In this document: positions 1 to 8,345 of the stretch, one piece after another
Layout of the letters: each line of letters begins with the position of its first letter
Numbering within the stretch: position 1 is the stretch's first letter
NCBI GenBank assembly: GCA_964569425.1
Contig: CAZMVD010000024.1
Coordinates: forward strand, 1 to 40,296
From: JACQXM01 sp964569425
GTDB lineage: Bacteria; Planctomycetota; Phycisphaerae; UBA1845
Reading direction: 5' to 3'
DNA: 40,296 nt
Made by a program: the position numbers and the translations under genes
Notes under the pieces: model-generated
The model's database searches: none
Seen by the model: the letters and a program-made list of their open reading frames with translations, nothing else
What the model was told of the DNA's origin: nothing

Positions 1-1
1 G

Positions 2-406
2 ACCCTGGTTTTCGACGGCCCCGCCCCGCCCGCGGGGCTGTCGCAGCAGATGGCGTCGAGGCGCATCGCCGTTCGATTCAGCGCGCCGCACTCGGCCGAT
101 GACATTATTGTGGCACTCATTCGTCGACAGCGCACGCCGGACGGCGTCCGCGTCGTCAGCAGTGACACCGCCCTGCGCCACGAGGCCCGCCACTTCCGAT
201 GCCGTCAGACGGACGCGGTCGCCTTCATCGGCGAGCTGTTTGCCCCGGCGGCCTCTTCGGGGCAGGGTGCCGACCCGTCCGCCGAGAAGCCCCCCGCCCC
301 CAGCGGCCCGGAAACGCAGGCGTGGATTGCCGAATTCAACCTGGACGCCGCCGACCCGATGGACGACCTCGACCGCCTGCTGGACGATGAGTCCGCCCAC
401 GATTGA
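2..406 (+). CDS. YacP-like NYN-domain protein, 5' truncated by window start
   Basis: The reading frame is open from base 2, so the true start lies outside the window. The visible residues begin TLVFDGP and continue through RRIAVRFSAP, SADDIIVALIRR and VVSSDTALRHEARHF. This pattern (strand, FDGP, SADD.I, then VVSSD) is that of the NYN/PIN-like nuclease fold of the YacP (DUF901) family, which acts on RNA; the acidic residues of SADD and SSD are the expected metal ligands. The C-terminal 50 residues are Pro/Ala-rich and then acidic, and look unstructured. The N-terminal catalytic Asp is outside the window, so activity cannot be judged. A promoter-like element for the next operon follows the stop. 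Confidence 0.7.
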   Translation, partial: TLVFDGPAPPAGLSQQMASRRIAVRFSAPHSADDIIVALIRRQRTPDGVRVVSSDTALRHEARHFRCRQTDAVAFIGELFAPAASSGQGADPSAEKPPAPSGPETQAWIAEFNLDAADPMDDLDRLLDDESAHD

Positions 407-425
407 TCACCTGGCTCCCCGGCCG

Positions 426-454
426 TTGAACAAGAGGAAGTATCGCACTAGAAT
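426..454 (+). promoter_or_regulatory. Putative sigma-70 type promoter of the pilus ATPase cluster
   Basis: TTGAAC at 426-431 and TAGAAT at 449-454 are separated by exactly 17 bases. It lies in the gap after the NYN gene and about 100 bases before the first PilB-like gene. The match to the -35/-10 consensus (4/6 and 5/6) and the ideal spacing support it; no transcript data were available. Confidence 0.5.
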
Positions 455-556
455 CGTTGAATCGCCCTGGTGAGCCGTTCTTCGGAGCTGCTACCGAAGG
501 ACCGGCGATGAGTGCGGAACGTTTCTGTGGGGGGAGTCTGCGGTCCCTGGGGATTG

Positions 557-2269
557 GTGGTGTCGAAGAAACGCAAGAAAATCGGTGAGATTCTCGTCAG
601 TTGGGGCATCGTGTCCGAAAGTGCGCTCGCCGAAGCGCTCCAGTACGGCATGGAGCACAATAAGCGTACCGGTGTTGCGCTCGTCGAACTGGGCAAGTGC
701 GAAGAGGACGACGTCGTCAAGGCGCTCGCCACCCAGTTCGGCTGGGAATTCATCGACATGGACAAGCTGGGGCGCGATGATGACGCCTTGCAGCTCATTC
801 CCTCCAAAATCGTCCAGGACCTCCAGGTCATCCCCCTCGGGATGGAAGGCGAGCGGCTCAAGGTCATTCTGACCGATCCGCTGGACCTGGAAACGCTTGA
901 CCTGCTTCGCTTCCGCCTCAACCGCGAAATTGTGCCCACGCTTGCGCCCGCCTCCAAGGTCAAGCGCTTCATCGACAAATTCGTGGACACCCAGGGCGAC
1001 GTGCTCTCGCAAACCATGAAGAGCATCGACCAGGAAGCGCCCGAAGGAAAGGACGCCGACGGCAAAGGCGCATCCGCCGAGGATGCGGATGCCCCCATCA
1101 TTCGCCTCGTCAACCTGCTCATTGTGGAAGCGGTACACATCCGCGCCAGCGACATCCACATTGAGCCGATGGGCAACCGTGTGCGCGTCCGCTACCGCAT
1201 CGACGGCGTCTGTCAGATACGCGACGACATTCCCAAGTCCATGCAGGCGTCGGTCGTCACGCGACTGAAGATCATGTCCGGCATGGATATCGCCGAACGC
1301 CGCGTGCCGCAGGACGGACGTATCAAGATGAAGATCGACGGCGGACAGATCGACTTCCGCGTGAGTTGTCTTCCCTCCTACCACGGCGAAAGCATTGTGC
1401 TGCGTATTCTCCGCCCCGACTCCGTAAAAATCGGCATTCCGGCCCTGGGCTTCGCCGAGGACGATTATCGCAAGTTCCAGCAGATTATTTCCCGCCCCAA
1501 CGGCATTTTTCTCGTCACCGGCCCGACCGGATCCGGGAAAACCACGACGCTGTACGCCGCCCTCCAGGAACTGAACCGCCCGGATATGAAGATCATCACG
1601 GCCGAGGACCCGGTGGAATACAACTTCGCGGGCATGAACCAGTGTCAGGTCAAAGAAGAAATCGGCCTGGGGTTTCCCCGCATTCTCCGCGCCATGTTGC
1701 GCCAGGCCCCCAACATCATCCTGGTCGGCGAAATTCGCGACCGCGAAGTGGGCGATGTCGCCATTCAGGCGGCGCTCACCGGGCACCTGGTGTTCAGCAC
1801 CCTGCACACCAACGACGCGCCCTCGGCGATCACCCGGCTGATCGACATGGGCATCAAGCCGTTTCTCGTGGCCAGCGCCATTCAGGCCATCATGGCCCAG
1901 CGGCTCATCCGCGTCATTTGCGCCGAGTGCAAGACCGAAGACAAGACACCGAGCCCGCGTGTGCTTCGATTATTGGGCTTCAGCGAGCAGGAGGTCGAGG
2001 GCAGGACATTCTGGAAAGGCGCCGGCTGCAAACGTTGTGGCGATACCGGCTATCGCGGCCGCATCGGCATCTTCGAAATGGTCCTCATGAACAGCCAGCT
2101 CCGGGAACTCGCCTTCAGCTGCGCGCCCACCAGCAAGCTGCGCGCCGCGGCCCGCGCCGCCGGCATGCGCACCCTGCTGGAAGACGGCAAACTCAAGGTG
2201 CTCAAGGGGTTAACCACCGCGGAAGACCTCCTGCGCGTGACCCAGGCCGAGGGCGTCTTGGACGATTGA
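557..2269 (+). CDS. PilB/GspE-type assembly ATPase 1 (type IV pilus or type II secretion)
   Basis: 570-residue member of the GspE/PilB hexameric ATPase family, which powers extension of type IV pili or type II secretion pseudopili at the inner membrane. The N-terminal MshEN domain (about 5-145) contains GEILVSWGIVSESALAEAL. The ATPase core has Walker A GPTGSGKT at 322-329, an Asp box ITAEDPVEY, a Walker B region LVGEIRD ending at 395, a His box STLHTND, and a CxxC...CxxC zinc site (C456, C459, C491, C494). The GTG at 557 (or 560) is preferred because MshEN proteins begin near here; the frame stays open back to a GTG at 512, where the residues look unrelated. Oddity: the usual LRQDPD before Walker B reads LRQAPN, losing two conserved Asp residues. 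It heads a three-ATPase cluster. Confidence 0.9.
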   Translation: MVSKKRKKIGEILVSWGIVSESALAEALQYGMEHNKRTGVALVELGKCEEDDVVKALATQFGWEFIDMDKLGRDDDALQLIPSKIVQDLQVIPLGMEGERLKVILTDPLDLETLDLLRFRLNREIVPTLAPASKVKRFIDKFVDTQGDVLSQTMKSIDQEAPEGKDADGKGASAEDADAPIIRLVNLLIVEAVHIRASDIHIEPMGNRVRVRYRIDGVCQIRDDIPKSMQASVVTRLKIMSGMDIAERRVPQDGRIKMKIDGGQIDFRVSCLPSYHGESIVLRILRPDSVKIGIPALGFAEDDYRKFQQIISRPNGIFLVTGPTGSGKTTTLYAALQELNRPDMKIITAEDPVEYNFAGMNQCQVKEEIGLGFPRILRAMLRQAPNIILVGEIRDREVGDVAIQAALTGHLVFSTLHTNDAPSAITRLIDMGIKPFLVASAIQAIMAQRLIRVICAECKTEDKTPSPRVLRLLGFSEQEVEGRTFWKGAGCKRCGDTGYRGRIGIFEMVLMNSQLRELAFSCAPTSKLRAAARAAGMRTLLEDGKLKVLKGLTTAEDLLRVTQAEGVLDD

Positions 2270-2476
2270 CCGACCATCGCAGGCGCGCGCCGCGTTGGAC
2301 TCACGGACGTAGTTGGCCGGACCGCTGTCATGGCTCCTGGCGGCGTGCTAGAATGGATTCGGTACGCCAAACGGGGGGGCTTGTCAGGCAACCATCGATA
2401 GGTAAAAGGGACCAGCGCCCGGCATTCCCGGCCGCAGGCTGGAGTACGGGAAACTCGGTGTACGGATCGCAATCGT

Positions 2477-3619
2477 ATGGCTTCATTGCACATTGACCGT
2501 CTGCTGGAAACGGTGATTCGGACGGGCTCTTCCGATCTGCACCTCACGGTCGGCCGCCCGCCGGTAATCCGACTCCACGGGCACATGCGCTCGCTGGAAA
2601 CCAAGGTCCTCGGGCCGGAAGACACCGTCGGGTTGATGAAGGCCATCACCCCCGACCGCAACCAGCAGGAACTGCAGGAAGAAGGCGGCACGGACTTCGG
2701 TTTCGCCTTCGGCGACCAGGCGCGCTTCCGCGTCTCAGTGTTCAAGCAGAAGGGCAATGTGGCGCTCGTGTTGCGCCTGATTCCTTCGAAACTGTTGACT
2801 TTCGACCAGATCGGCTTGCCCGCCATTTGCCGCGGACTGTGCCGCCGCCCGCGCGGCCTCTTCCTGGTCACCGGCCCCACCGGTTCCGGCAAGACCACCA
2901 CCCTGGCAACCATGCTCGACTACGTCAACACCAACCTCGATCGTCACATCGTCACCATGGAAGATCCGATCGAGTATTACCATCAGCACAAAAAGTCGGT
3001 CATCAACCAGCGCGAAATCGGCATCGACGTACCCAGCTTCTCGGAGGCGCTGCGCCGCGTGCTCCGCCAGGATCCCGACGTGATTCTGGTCGGCGAGTTC
3101 CGCGATCTGGAGACCATCGAATCCGGCATTCGCGCCGCCGAGACGGGCCACCTGGTCTTCTCCACCCTGCACACCACCGGGTGCCAGGGCACCATCAACC
3201 GCATCGTCGACGCTTTTCCCCAGCAGCAGCAGGAGCAGATCCGCGTTCAGCTTTCCACCAACCTCATCGCCACGCTGTCGCAGGCGCTGCTGCCGCGCAT
3301 TCCCAAGGGCATGGTCGCCGCGTACGAGTTCATGGTCGTCACTCCCGCCATTTCCAACCTGATCCGCGAGAACAAAACCTATCGTATCGACTCGGCCATC
3401 CAGACAGGCAAGAAATACGGCATGCAGCTTCTCGACGAGCATCTGTGGAATCTCTACGAAGCCGGTACCATCTCGGCCGAAGACTGCGTCGACCGCTCGC
3501 GCCAACCCGGCGTCCTCCAGGACAAGATCGACGCCCATCGCCGCGGCCTCGACGTCAAGAACATCGGTGAAAAGAAAGAGGACGAAGGGGAAGGCGACGC
3601 CCCGGTGTTGCGCACATGA
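2477..3619 (+). CDS. pilT: PilT-type pilus retraction ATPase
   Basis: 380-residue PilT/PilU family ATPase that drives pilus depolymerisation for twitching motility. Visible motifs: N-terminal GSSDLHLTVGRPPVIRLHG (17-35), Walker A GPTGSGKT at 133-140, Asp box TMEDPIEY at 160-167, Walker B DVILVGEFRD at 201-210, His box STLHTTG at 229-235, and the PilT C-terminal signature AISNLIRE at 291-298. The signature usually reads AIRNLIRE, so the Arg is replaced by Ser here. The final 25 residues are charged and low complexity. It lacks the MshEN domain and the zinc Cys motif of its neighbours, which fits PilT rather than PilB. Its stop overlaps the start of the next ATPase by four bases, implying translational coupling. 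Confidence 0.93.
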   Translation: MASLHIDRLLETVIRTGSSDLHLTVGRPPVIRLHGHMRSLETKVLGPEDTVGLMKAITPDRNQQELQEEGGTDFGFAFGDQARFRVSVFKQKGNVALVLRLIPSKLLTFDQIGLPAICRGLCRRPRGLFLVTGPTGSGKTTTLATMLDYVNTNLDRHIVTMEDPIEYYHQHKKSVINQREIGIDVPSFSEALRRVLRQDPDVILVGEFRDLETIESGIRAAETGHLVFSTLHTTGCQGTINRIVDAFPQQQQEQIRVQLSTNLIATLSQALLPRIPKGMVAAYEFMVVTPAISNLIRENKTYRIDSAIQTGKKYGMQLLDEHLWNLYEAGTISAEDCVDRSRQPGVLQDKIDAHRRGLDVKNIGEKKEDEGEGDAPVLRT

Positions 3620-5436
3620 CGGATAAGGCCCCTGCCAGCAAGCTTCCCGCCGACGCAGCCGCCGGCGCCACCGCCGCCAAGCCCGTTGCGCGCCCGGGAA
3701 AAATGCTTCCGGTCGAGCAGTTGCGCGGCCGGCAGATCGGGCGCGTACTCATCAAGATGGGCAAGCTCCGTCGCCAGCAGGTCGAAGAAGCGCTGGAAAT
3801 TCAGAAGGAAAAGCGCGGACCGCTCGGCGCCATCCTCGTCGAACTCGGCTATATCAATCAGGACGATCTCAACCTGGCCCTTGCCGCCCAGAACGGTATG
3901 GAGCCCGCCGACCTCGGCAAAATGGAGATTGCCCCAGAAGTCATCGGGCTCATGACCGTGCAGATGGCCAACACCTACCGCGCCATCCCTTTCGACTTTG
4001 ACGCCGACCGCCGCGTGGTGTCGCTGGCCATGGACAACCCCGACAATTTCGTCGCCACCGACGACCTCACCACCCTGCTCGGCTACCGCATCAAGCCCTA
4101 CATCACTACCCAGGCGGAATTGCAGAAAGCGCTCAACCGCTATTTTCCGGAGGGCGAGCAGGAATCCATCACCAACATCATTGAGGAACTCTCCGAGGAC
4201 GAAGACCTCGCCAAGTTCAAGGGCCGCGGCGAAAGCATCGACCTCGCCGACCTCAAGGAACTGGCCGATTCCAATCCCGTCAAGAAGCTCCTGAACCTCG
4301 TTCTCCTCCAGGCCATCAAGGAAAAGGCCAGCGACATTCACTTCGAACCCTTCGAAGACGAATTCAAGATGCGCTACCGTATCGACGGTGTCCTATACGA
4401 AATGGTCCCCCCGCCGCGTTACATCGCCGTGGCCATTTCTTCGCGCATCAAGGTCATGGCCAATCTTGACATTGCCGAGCGCCGCCTTCCCCAGGACGGC
4501 CGCATCGAACTCGCTCTCAAGGGCGTGCCCATCGACTTGCGCGTCAGCGTCCTGCCGACCATGTTCGGCGAAAGCGTGGTGCTGCGCGTGCTCGACCGGT
4601 CCAACGTCGAACTCAGCCTCGACAAGATCGGCATGCGCGAGGACGACCTCGTCACCTTCCGTCAGCTCATCAAGAAGCCCAACGGCATTGTCATCAACAC
4701 CGGCCCCACCGGTTCGGGAAAAACCACCACCCTCTATGCGGCACTGACCGAACTCAACGATCCCGAAGTCAAAATCCTCACCGCCGAAGATCCCGTGGAA
4801 TACGACATCGACGGATTGGTGCAGGTGCAGATTCGCACCGAAGTGGGCCTCACCTTCGCCCGCGCCCTGCGCAGCTTCCTGCGCCAGGACCCCGACATCA
4901 TCCTCGTCGGCGAAGTACGCGACCTGGAGACCGCGCAGATCAGCGTGCAGGCCTCCCTCACCGGCCACCTGGTCTTTACCACCCTGCACACCAACGACGC
5001 GCCTTCCGCCATCGCCCGCTTGCTCGACCTCGGCCTCGAACCCTTCCTCATCACCGCCACCCTCGAAGCGGTGGTCGCGCAGCGGCTCGTGCGCCGCATT
5101 TGCACCTACTGCAAGACGGAATACCGCCCCACCGAAGAGCAACTCATGGAGCTGCAGCTCCGCCCGCAGGACGTGGGCGACCGTGTCTTTTATTACGGCA
5201 AGGGATGCGACTACTGCAACAACACCGGCTATCGCGGCCGCCTCGGCATTTATGAAATCATGGTGGTCACCGATCAGCTTCGCGAATTGATGATGAACAA
5301 GGCCTCCACCAACGTGCTTCGCCACGAGTCCATCAAGAACGGCATGCGCACCCTGCGTGAATCGGGCCTGCTGGCCATCTACGAAGGCATCACCACCCTC
5401 GACGAAGTCGTCAAGGAAACCATCGTCGAAGAGTAA
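3616..5436 (+). CDS. pilB: PilB/GspE-type assembly ATPase 2
   Basis: 606-residue assembly ATPase. An Ala/Pro-rich leader (1-30) precedes an MshEN domain (about 35-175, with GRVLIKMGKLRRQQVEEAL). The motor core has Walker A GPTGSGKT at 363-370, Asp box TAEDPVEY at 389-396, intact LRQDPDIILVGEVRD ending at 436, His box TTLHTND, and zinc-site cysteines C496, C499, C531 and C534. All catalytic elements look intact, so this is the better candidate for the active pilus extension motor, while the first PilB-like protein is altered near Walker B. The ATG overlaps the pilT stop (ATGA), so expression is probably coupled. Neither the membrane platform gene pilC nor a pilin gene lies within the window. 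Confidence 0.92.
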   Translation: MTDKAPASKLPADAAAGATAAKPVARPGKMLPVEQLRGRQIGRVLIKMGKLRRQQVEEALEIQKEKRGPLGAILVELGYINQDDLNLALAAQNGMEPADLGKMEIAPEVIGLMTVQMANTYRAIPFDFDADRRVVSLAMDNPDNFVATDDLTTLLGYRIKPYITTQAELQKALNRYFPEGEQESITNIIEELSEDEDLAKFKGRGESIDLADLKELADSNPVKKLLNLVLLQAIKEKASDIHFEPFEDEFKMRYRIDGVLYEMVPPPRYIAVAISSRIKVMANLDIAERRLPQDGRIELALKGVPIDLRVSVLPTMFGESVVLRVLDRSNVELSLDKIGMREDDLVTFRQLIKKPNGIVINTGPTGSGKTTTLYAALTELNDPEVKILTAEDPVEYDIDGLVQVQIRTEVGLTFARALRSFLRQDPDIILVGEVRDLETAQISVQASLTGHLVFTTLHTNDAPSAIARLLDLGLEPFLITATLEAVVAQRLVRRICTYCKTEYRPTEEQLMELQLRPQDVGDRVFYYGKGCDYCNNTGYRGRLGIYEIMVVTDQLRELMMNKASTNVLRHESIKNGMRTLRESGLLAIYEGITTLDEVVKETIVEE

Positions 5437-5449
5437 CCCGCCCCGGCCC

Positions 5450-5471
5450 GGACATTCGGCGGCCGAAGTCC
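5450..5471 (+). terminator. Hairpin after the pilus ATPase cluster
   Basis: GGACATTCGGC and GGCCGAAGTCC form a stem with one bulged base, 14 bases after the last ATPase stop. There is no strong T tract, so it may be a weak terminator or an mRNA 3' stabilising hairpin. Confidence 0.4.
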
Positions 5472-5685
5472 CGCCTCCATTTCTGCCGGACAATGGTCGC
5501 AAGAACGCTTCCCGCGCCGGCATGGTGTATACTTTCTACAGCCCGACGACCGGCCGGTTTGATTGGAAGGCGATTCGCCCCAACGACCGATCAAACGAAA
5601 TGGCGCGGCGGTCCATGCTTCGCGCTTTGCGTTTTGACAGCGCCGGGAGGTGTCGATCATTCACCCCGACGCCAGGAGCATGTCC

Positions 5686-6426
5686 ATGAGAAAGCTCTTC
5701 CTAATCTGTTGTACCACGGCCCTGTTCACGATTGGCGGATGCCCCCGGCCGATCTCTACAGTCTGGCTGATCTTGGAGGTACGAGATACCAACACAGGCC
5801 TACCTGTTTCGAATGGGCGGGTTTCCGTTACGTCTTCATTGCTCATGGCGGATTCCTTCCTTTCGGATCAAATCCCTACTCATTCGTTGATGGCCCCGAC
5901 CGACGCACTGGGCCGGACCTGGATACCCGCAGTCCTTTTCGCCGATTCCCGCACACCCCGGCAGTTCGGCGTGACCTTGTCGCACGAGGACAACTTAGAA
6001 TCGCTGTCGCTCAACACCAGCGAGGGCGCCATGGTTCAGGGCACCACTTTCACCTGCAGGATATTGGATGCCGCTGCGAGCGCGCCACGCACTCCTTTGC
6101 CGTTGGCCGTATTGGGCAGCAGCCCGGCGGAGATTCTGATCGACGCCTACATAGACCGGGTGATCATCTGGTCCTCCGAATGCCAGCAGCCGATTCTTCG
6201 CGCGTCGTCCCTCACCTTGCGACCGCAGTACGTGGAATCGCTGACGCTGGATTCCGTTCCCGTGGGGTTCGTTGGGACGGTTTCGCGCGAGATATGCGAC
6301 AACGTAACGCCCTCCCCCTCCGCCCGATACCGCATCCTCGTCTATTATGATCTGAATGATACCATCCCCGTAGAACCGGAGCCGTTCTGCCTCGACGAAG
6401 CGGGAGTGATGGTTGAATGTATGTAA
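5686..6426 (+). CDS. Putative lipoprotein of unknown function
   Basis: 246-residue product starting MRKLFLICC, with a short charged n-region, a hydrophobic stretch and a lipobox-like TIGGC giving a lipidated Cys at position 19. The start at 5686 is chosen because AGGAG at 5674-5678 is seven bases upstream; an in-frame ATG at 5680 is too close to it. The segment after the signal, STVWLILEVRDTNTGLPVSNGRVSV, resembles a carboxypeptidase-regulatory or Ig-like beta-sandwich (a D..TG.PV.N..V pattern), suggesting an extracytoplasmic beta-rich protein. The rest is not recognised. It stands alone between the pilus cluster and another hypothetical gene. Confidence 0.7.
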   Translation: MRKLFLICCTTALFTIGGCPRPISTVWLILEVRDTNTGLPVSNGRVSVTSSLLMADSFLSDQIPTHSLMAPTDALGRTWIPAVLFADSRTPRQFGVTLSHEDNLESLSLNTSEGAMVQGTTFTCRILDAAASAPRTPLPLAVLGSSPAEILIDAYIDRVIIWSSECQQPILRASSLTLRPQYVESLTLDSVPVGFVGTVSREICDNVTPSPSARYRILVYYDLNDTIPVEPEPFCLDEAGVMVECM

Positions 6427-6557
6427 CGGCCCTTTCAAGAAAGAAAGGCGAGCAAGAGTACCGGGCCTTATTGGTTCCGCCATTTGCAGTATCATGAATG
6501 CGCGATATCGTCAAACCGTCGATTGCCGGGTCGTACCTTGAAAATGGAGTGTGAGTG

Positions 6558-7412
6558 ATGCCCCGCGTCATGATTTTGGCTGCTTGTGCGGGACTTGGTG
6601 TGCTGCCCGGCAAAAGCGGGGGCTGGGGACCGGGAGAACCACCGGTCGATGTCATTCGCATCCAGCAGATCTTTGACTTGATTGAACAGGCGGACCATTC
6701 TTGCGAATTCCCGCCCTCCCTGTCCGAGGAGTTTGATCGATTGTTGGCCGGCTCGGCGGACGTGAAGGTGTGGGTAGCGACCCACTTCGAGAAGTTCTCG
6801 ACTCAGCGACAGCGTGTCGTTGTGGCGACCATGTTCGCACTGTCGAGAAAAGGCCACATCATCCCCGAGTTCATCCCACTGCTGTCGGGCGTTGTGCATT
6901 CGCCGAGCCACGATGCCATTATCTTCGGCTTGCACTGCCTCTACATTTACCCGCTTCCGAATCTCAGGGAGATCCTACTGGACAAATTGCGCGCACCAAC
7001 GCCTTCGACCGGTGCTGACGCCGGAATGATCGTGGCGTTCGACGTGTACCTGACGCTATTTGGCGTTGACGATATTGATCCGATCGCCACTCTATTTCTT
7101 GCTGACGAAAATTCCCTGAAGTTTCGCGCCGACGCGGCCACACGGCTGTTGAAGCACGCCCCCAGGAGCAGATTCCGACCGGAAGCGGTTCGCGTCATCG
7201 TCGAGTTCTTCAAGCAGGGTCTTTCGGACCGAAATGCCCTCCTGTGCAGTGAAATACTCTGGACCGTGGCAGCGAACCACATGGCAGACGTCGCTTCGGA
7301 CCTCGCCCCGTTCGCTGCGAATCTGACGAAGTCATCCGAGAAAGGTGTTCGCACCGCCGCGCGTGCATTTCTTGCATGGCGCCAGGCGCACGAAGCCGTA
7401 TCCAATCCCTGA
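6558..7412 (+). CDS. Hypothetical helical-repeat-like protein
   Basis: 284-residue protein of unknown function. The start at 6558 has GGAG eight bases upstream; a GTG at 6555 is the alternative. The N-terminus MPRVMILAACAGLGVLPG is weakly hydrophobic and could be a degenerate export signal. The body is a series of amphipathic helices such as KVWVATHFEKFSTQRQRVVVATMFAL, DAIIFGLHCLYIY and ADAATRLLKHAP, with spacing like HEAT/ARM repeats, suggesting an all-alpha scaffold. That assignment rests on pattern only. Its stop codon lies two bases before the first unit of a 38-bp tandem repeat array, so the array begins exactly at the gene end. Confidence 0.55.
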   Translation: MPRVMILAACAGLGVLPGKSGGWGPGEPPVDVIRIQQIFDLIEQADHSCEFPPSLSEEFDRLLAGSADVKVWVATHFEKFSTQRQRVVVATMFALSRKGHIIPEFIPLLSGVVHSPSHDAIIFGLHCLYIYPLPNLREILLDKLRAPTPSTGADAGMIVAFDVYLTLFGVDDIDPIATLFLADENSLKFRADAATRLLKHAPRSRFRPEAVRVIVEFFKQGLSDRNALLCSEILWTVAANHMADVASDLAPFAANLTKSSEKGVRTAARAFLAWRQAHEAVSNP

Positions 7413-7413
7413 T

Positions 7414-7679
7414 GGGTCGGCCCGACCCGACCGGTGTGCTAGCCCTCCGATGGGTCGGCTTTCGCCAGGCACTGTGCTCAATTCCAGTTCGACCGACCAT
7501 TGCTTGCCGATGTGCTGGACCCCTGTTCGGCTGTCCTCAGCCTTCCGATATACTTGATTCCAATCGGGTCGGCTTCCGCCTACCGATACGCTCGATTCCG
7601 ATTCGGTGGACGCCAGCCTACCGATACGCTCGATTCCAAGTCGGTCGGCTTCCGCCAATCGGTGTGCTTGCCCCCCAAT
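7414..7679. repeat. Tandem array of seven 38-bp units (left array)
   Basis: Seven consecutive units of exactly 38 bases start at 7414, 7452, 7490, 7528, 7566, 7604 and 7642; an eighth, shortened unit at 7680 runs into a REP-like hairpin. Typical units start GGGTCGGCTTCCGCC, continue with TACCGATACGCTCGATTCC and end in a variable AATC, GATT or AAGT. The phase is kept while the sequence drifts, and the units at the far left are the most diverged. Many units carry a degenerate inverted pair such as GTCGGC-TTCA-GCCGAC. There is no coding signal. Confidence 0.85.
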
Positions 7680-7784
7680 GGGTCGGCTTCAGCCGACCGG
7701 TGTTTGCCACCAGCTTTAGCTGGTGGTAGAGTCCCCACACCTCCCTATTCTCAAATTCTCCTTCAGCCGGCTTCAGCCGGGCTT
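7571..7784. repeat. Direct repeat copy 1 (about 215 bp) left of the transposase
   Basis: Bases 7571-7784 match 8427-8641 with about 15 differences counted by eye. The copy spans the last 38-bp units, the palindrome CCACCAGCTTTAGCTGGTGG at 7707-7726 (one central mismatch), and an end block reading CTTCAGCCGGCTTCAGCCGG. The transposase gene lies between the two copies and its 3' end overlaps this one. Confidence 0.85.
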
Positions 7785-8215
7785 GGTTCTCTGCCATCGG
7801 GCGAATCGCATGCTTCGAGTCGGGCCTGAATCCGGCCATTGGCATGATGTTCGCGCTGGCGTCGCACATAGTCGAGCACCCAATCGAGATTCCTCTTTCC
7901 GAAACTCACAACGCCGTAGCCGCGCTGCCACTCAAGCGCCTTTAGGTTCATCCGCTTGTTGACCTCGAACGACGACGCGCCTTTCAGTTCCTGGACCAGG
8001 TCGCTGATCGTGACGAACGGCTCGATGCTCAGCGCCAGATGTACATGAGTATCGGTGCCGCCGAGTCCGTGCAGATAGGTACCTTTGATTCTGCGACATT
8101 TGTCCTGCAACTCACGGTGCGCGAGGATCTCCAGGTCGCCATCAAGCAGAGGCAGGTCGCCCTTGGTATGCCAATTGAAATGCAAATAGATCTCATGATA
8201 AACATGACTGCTCAT
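7763..8215 (-). CDS. IS200/RAYT-like Y1 transposase
   Basis: 150-residue HUH single-strand transposase (Y1_Tnp family), the class that moves IS200/IS605 elements or acts on REP palindromes. The HUH pair is HVH at 57-59 within GGTDTHVHLALSIEP. The middle helix LVQELKGASSFEVNKR, the motif WQRGYGVVSF and the catalytic Tyr candidate Y117 in LDYVRRQREHHANG all fit the family. The start at 8215 (MSSHVYHEIYLHFNWHTKG) matches the family N-terminus; the longer frame to 8299 merely translates repeat DNA. The last seven residues and the stop codon are encoded by the flanking repeat. REP-like hairpins on both sides favour a RAYT-type domesticated or locally acting enzyme over a simple insertion sequence, but I cannot separate the two by eye. 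Confidence 0.85.
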   Translation of the reverse strand: MSSHVYHEIYLHFNWHTKGDLPLLDGDLEILAHRELQDKCRRIKGTYLHGLGGTDTHVHLALSIEPFVTISDLVQELKGASSFEVNKRMNLKALEWQRGYGVVSFGKRNLDWVLDYVRRQREHHANGRIQARLEACDSPDGREPSPAEAG

Positions 8216-8233
8216 CGCGCTGACTCCGGGCAC

Positions 8234-8345
8234 AAGACCGGCTGAAGCCGGCTGAAGTGGTTTCGAAAGATAGGACAATAGGAATGAGTCGTCCACCACC
8301 GGCTAAAACCGGTGGCAAACACCGGCCGGCTGAAGACCGGCCAAT
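8234..8345. repeat. Inverted diverged copy of the repeat terminus, right of the transposase
   Basis: Reading rightward, this block runs CCGGCTGAAGCCGGCTGAAG, then a short spacer, then the hairpin CCACCGG-CTAAAA-CCGGTGG (8296-8315), then GGCAAACACCGG. It is the reverse-complement order of the end of direct repeat copy 1 (about 7690-7784). The transposase is therefore directly bracketed by inverted repeat termini. Confidence 0.75.

Noticed and set aside
448..1807. Long minus-strand reading frames opposite the pilus ATPases and other genes
   Set aside because: They are shadows caused by high-GC third codon positions; the plus-strand frames carry full family motifs.
2370..2476. c-di-GMP (GEMM) riboswitch before pilT
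   Set aside because: Conserved GEMM motifs such as the GACGCAAAG segment and tetraloop receptor were not found.
7414..7679. CRISPR array
   Set aside because: The 38-bp units are contiguous and degenerate throughout, with no constant repeat alternating with unique spacers, and no cas genes are present.
8215..8299. Longer N-terminus of the Y1 transposase
   Set aside because: The added residues (SKPLQPASAGLVPG) merely translate the REP-like repeat; the family N-terminus starts at 8215.
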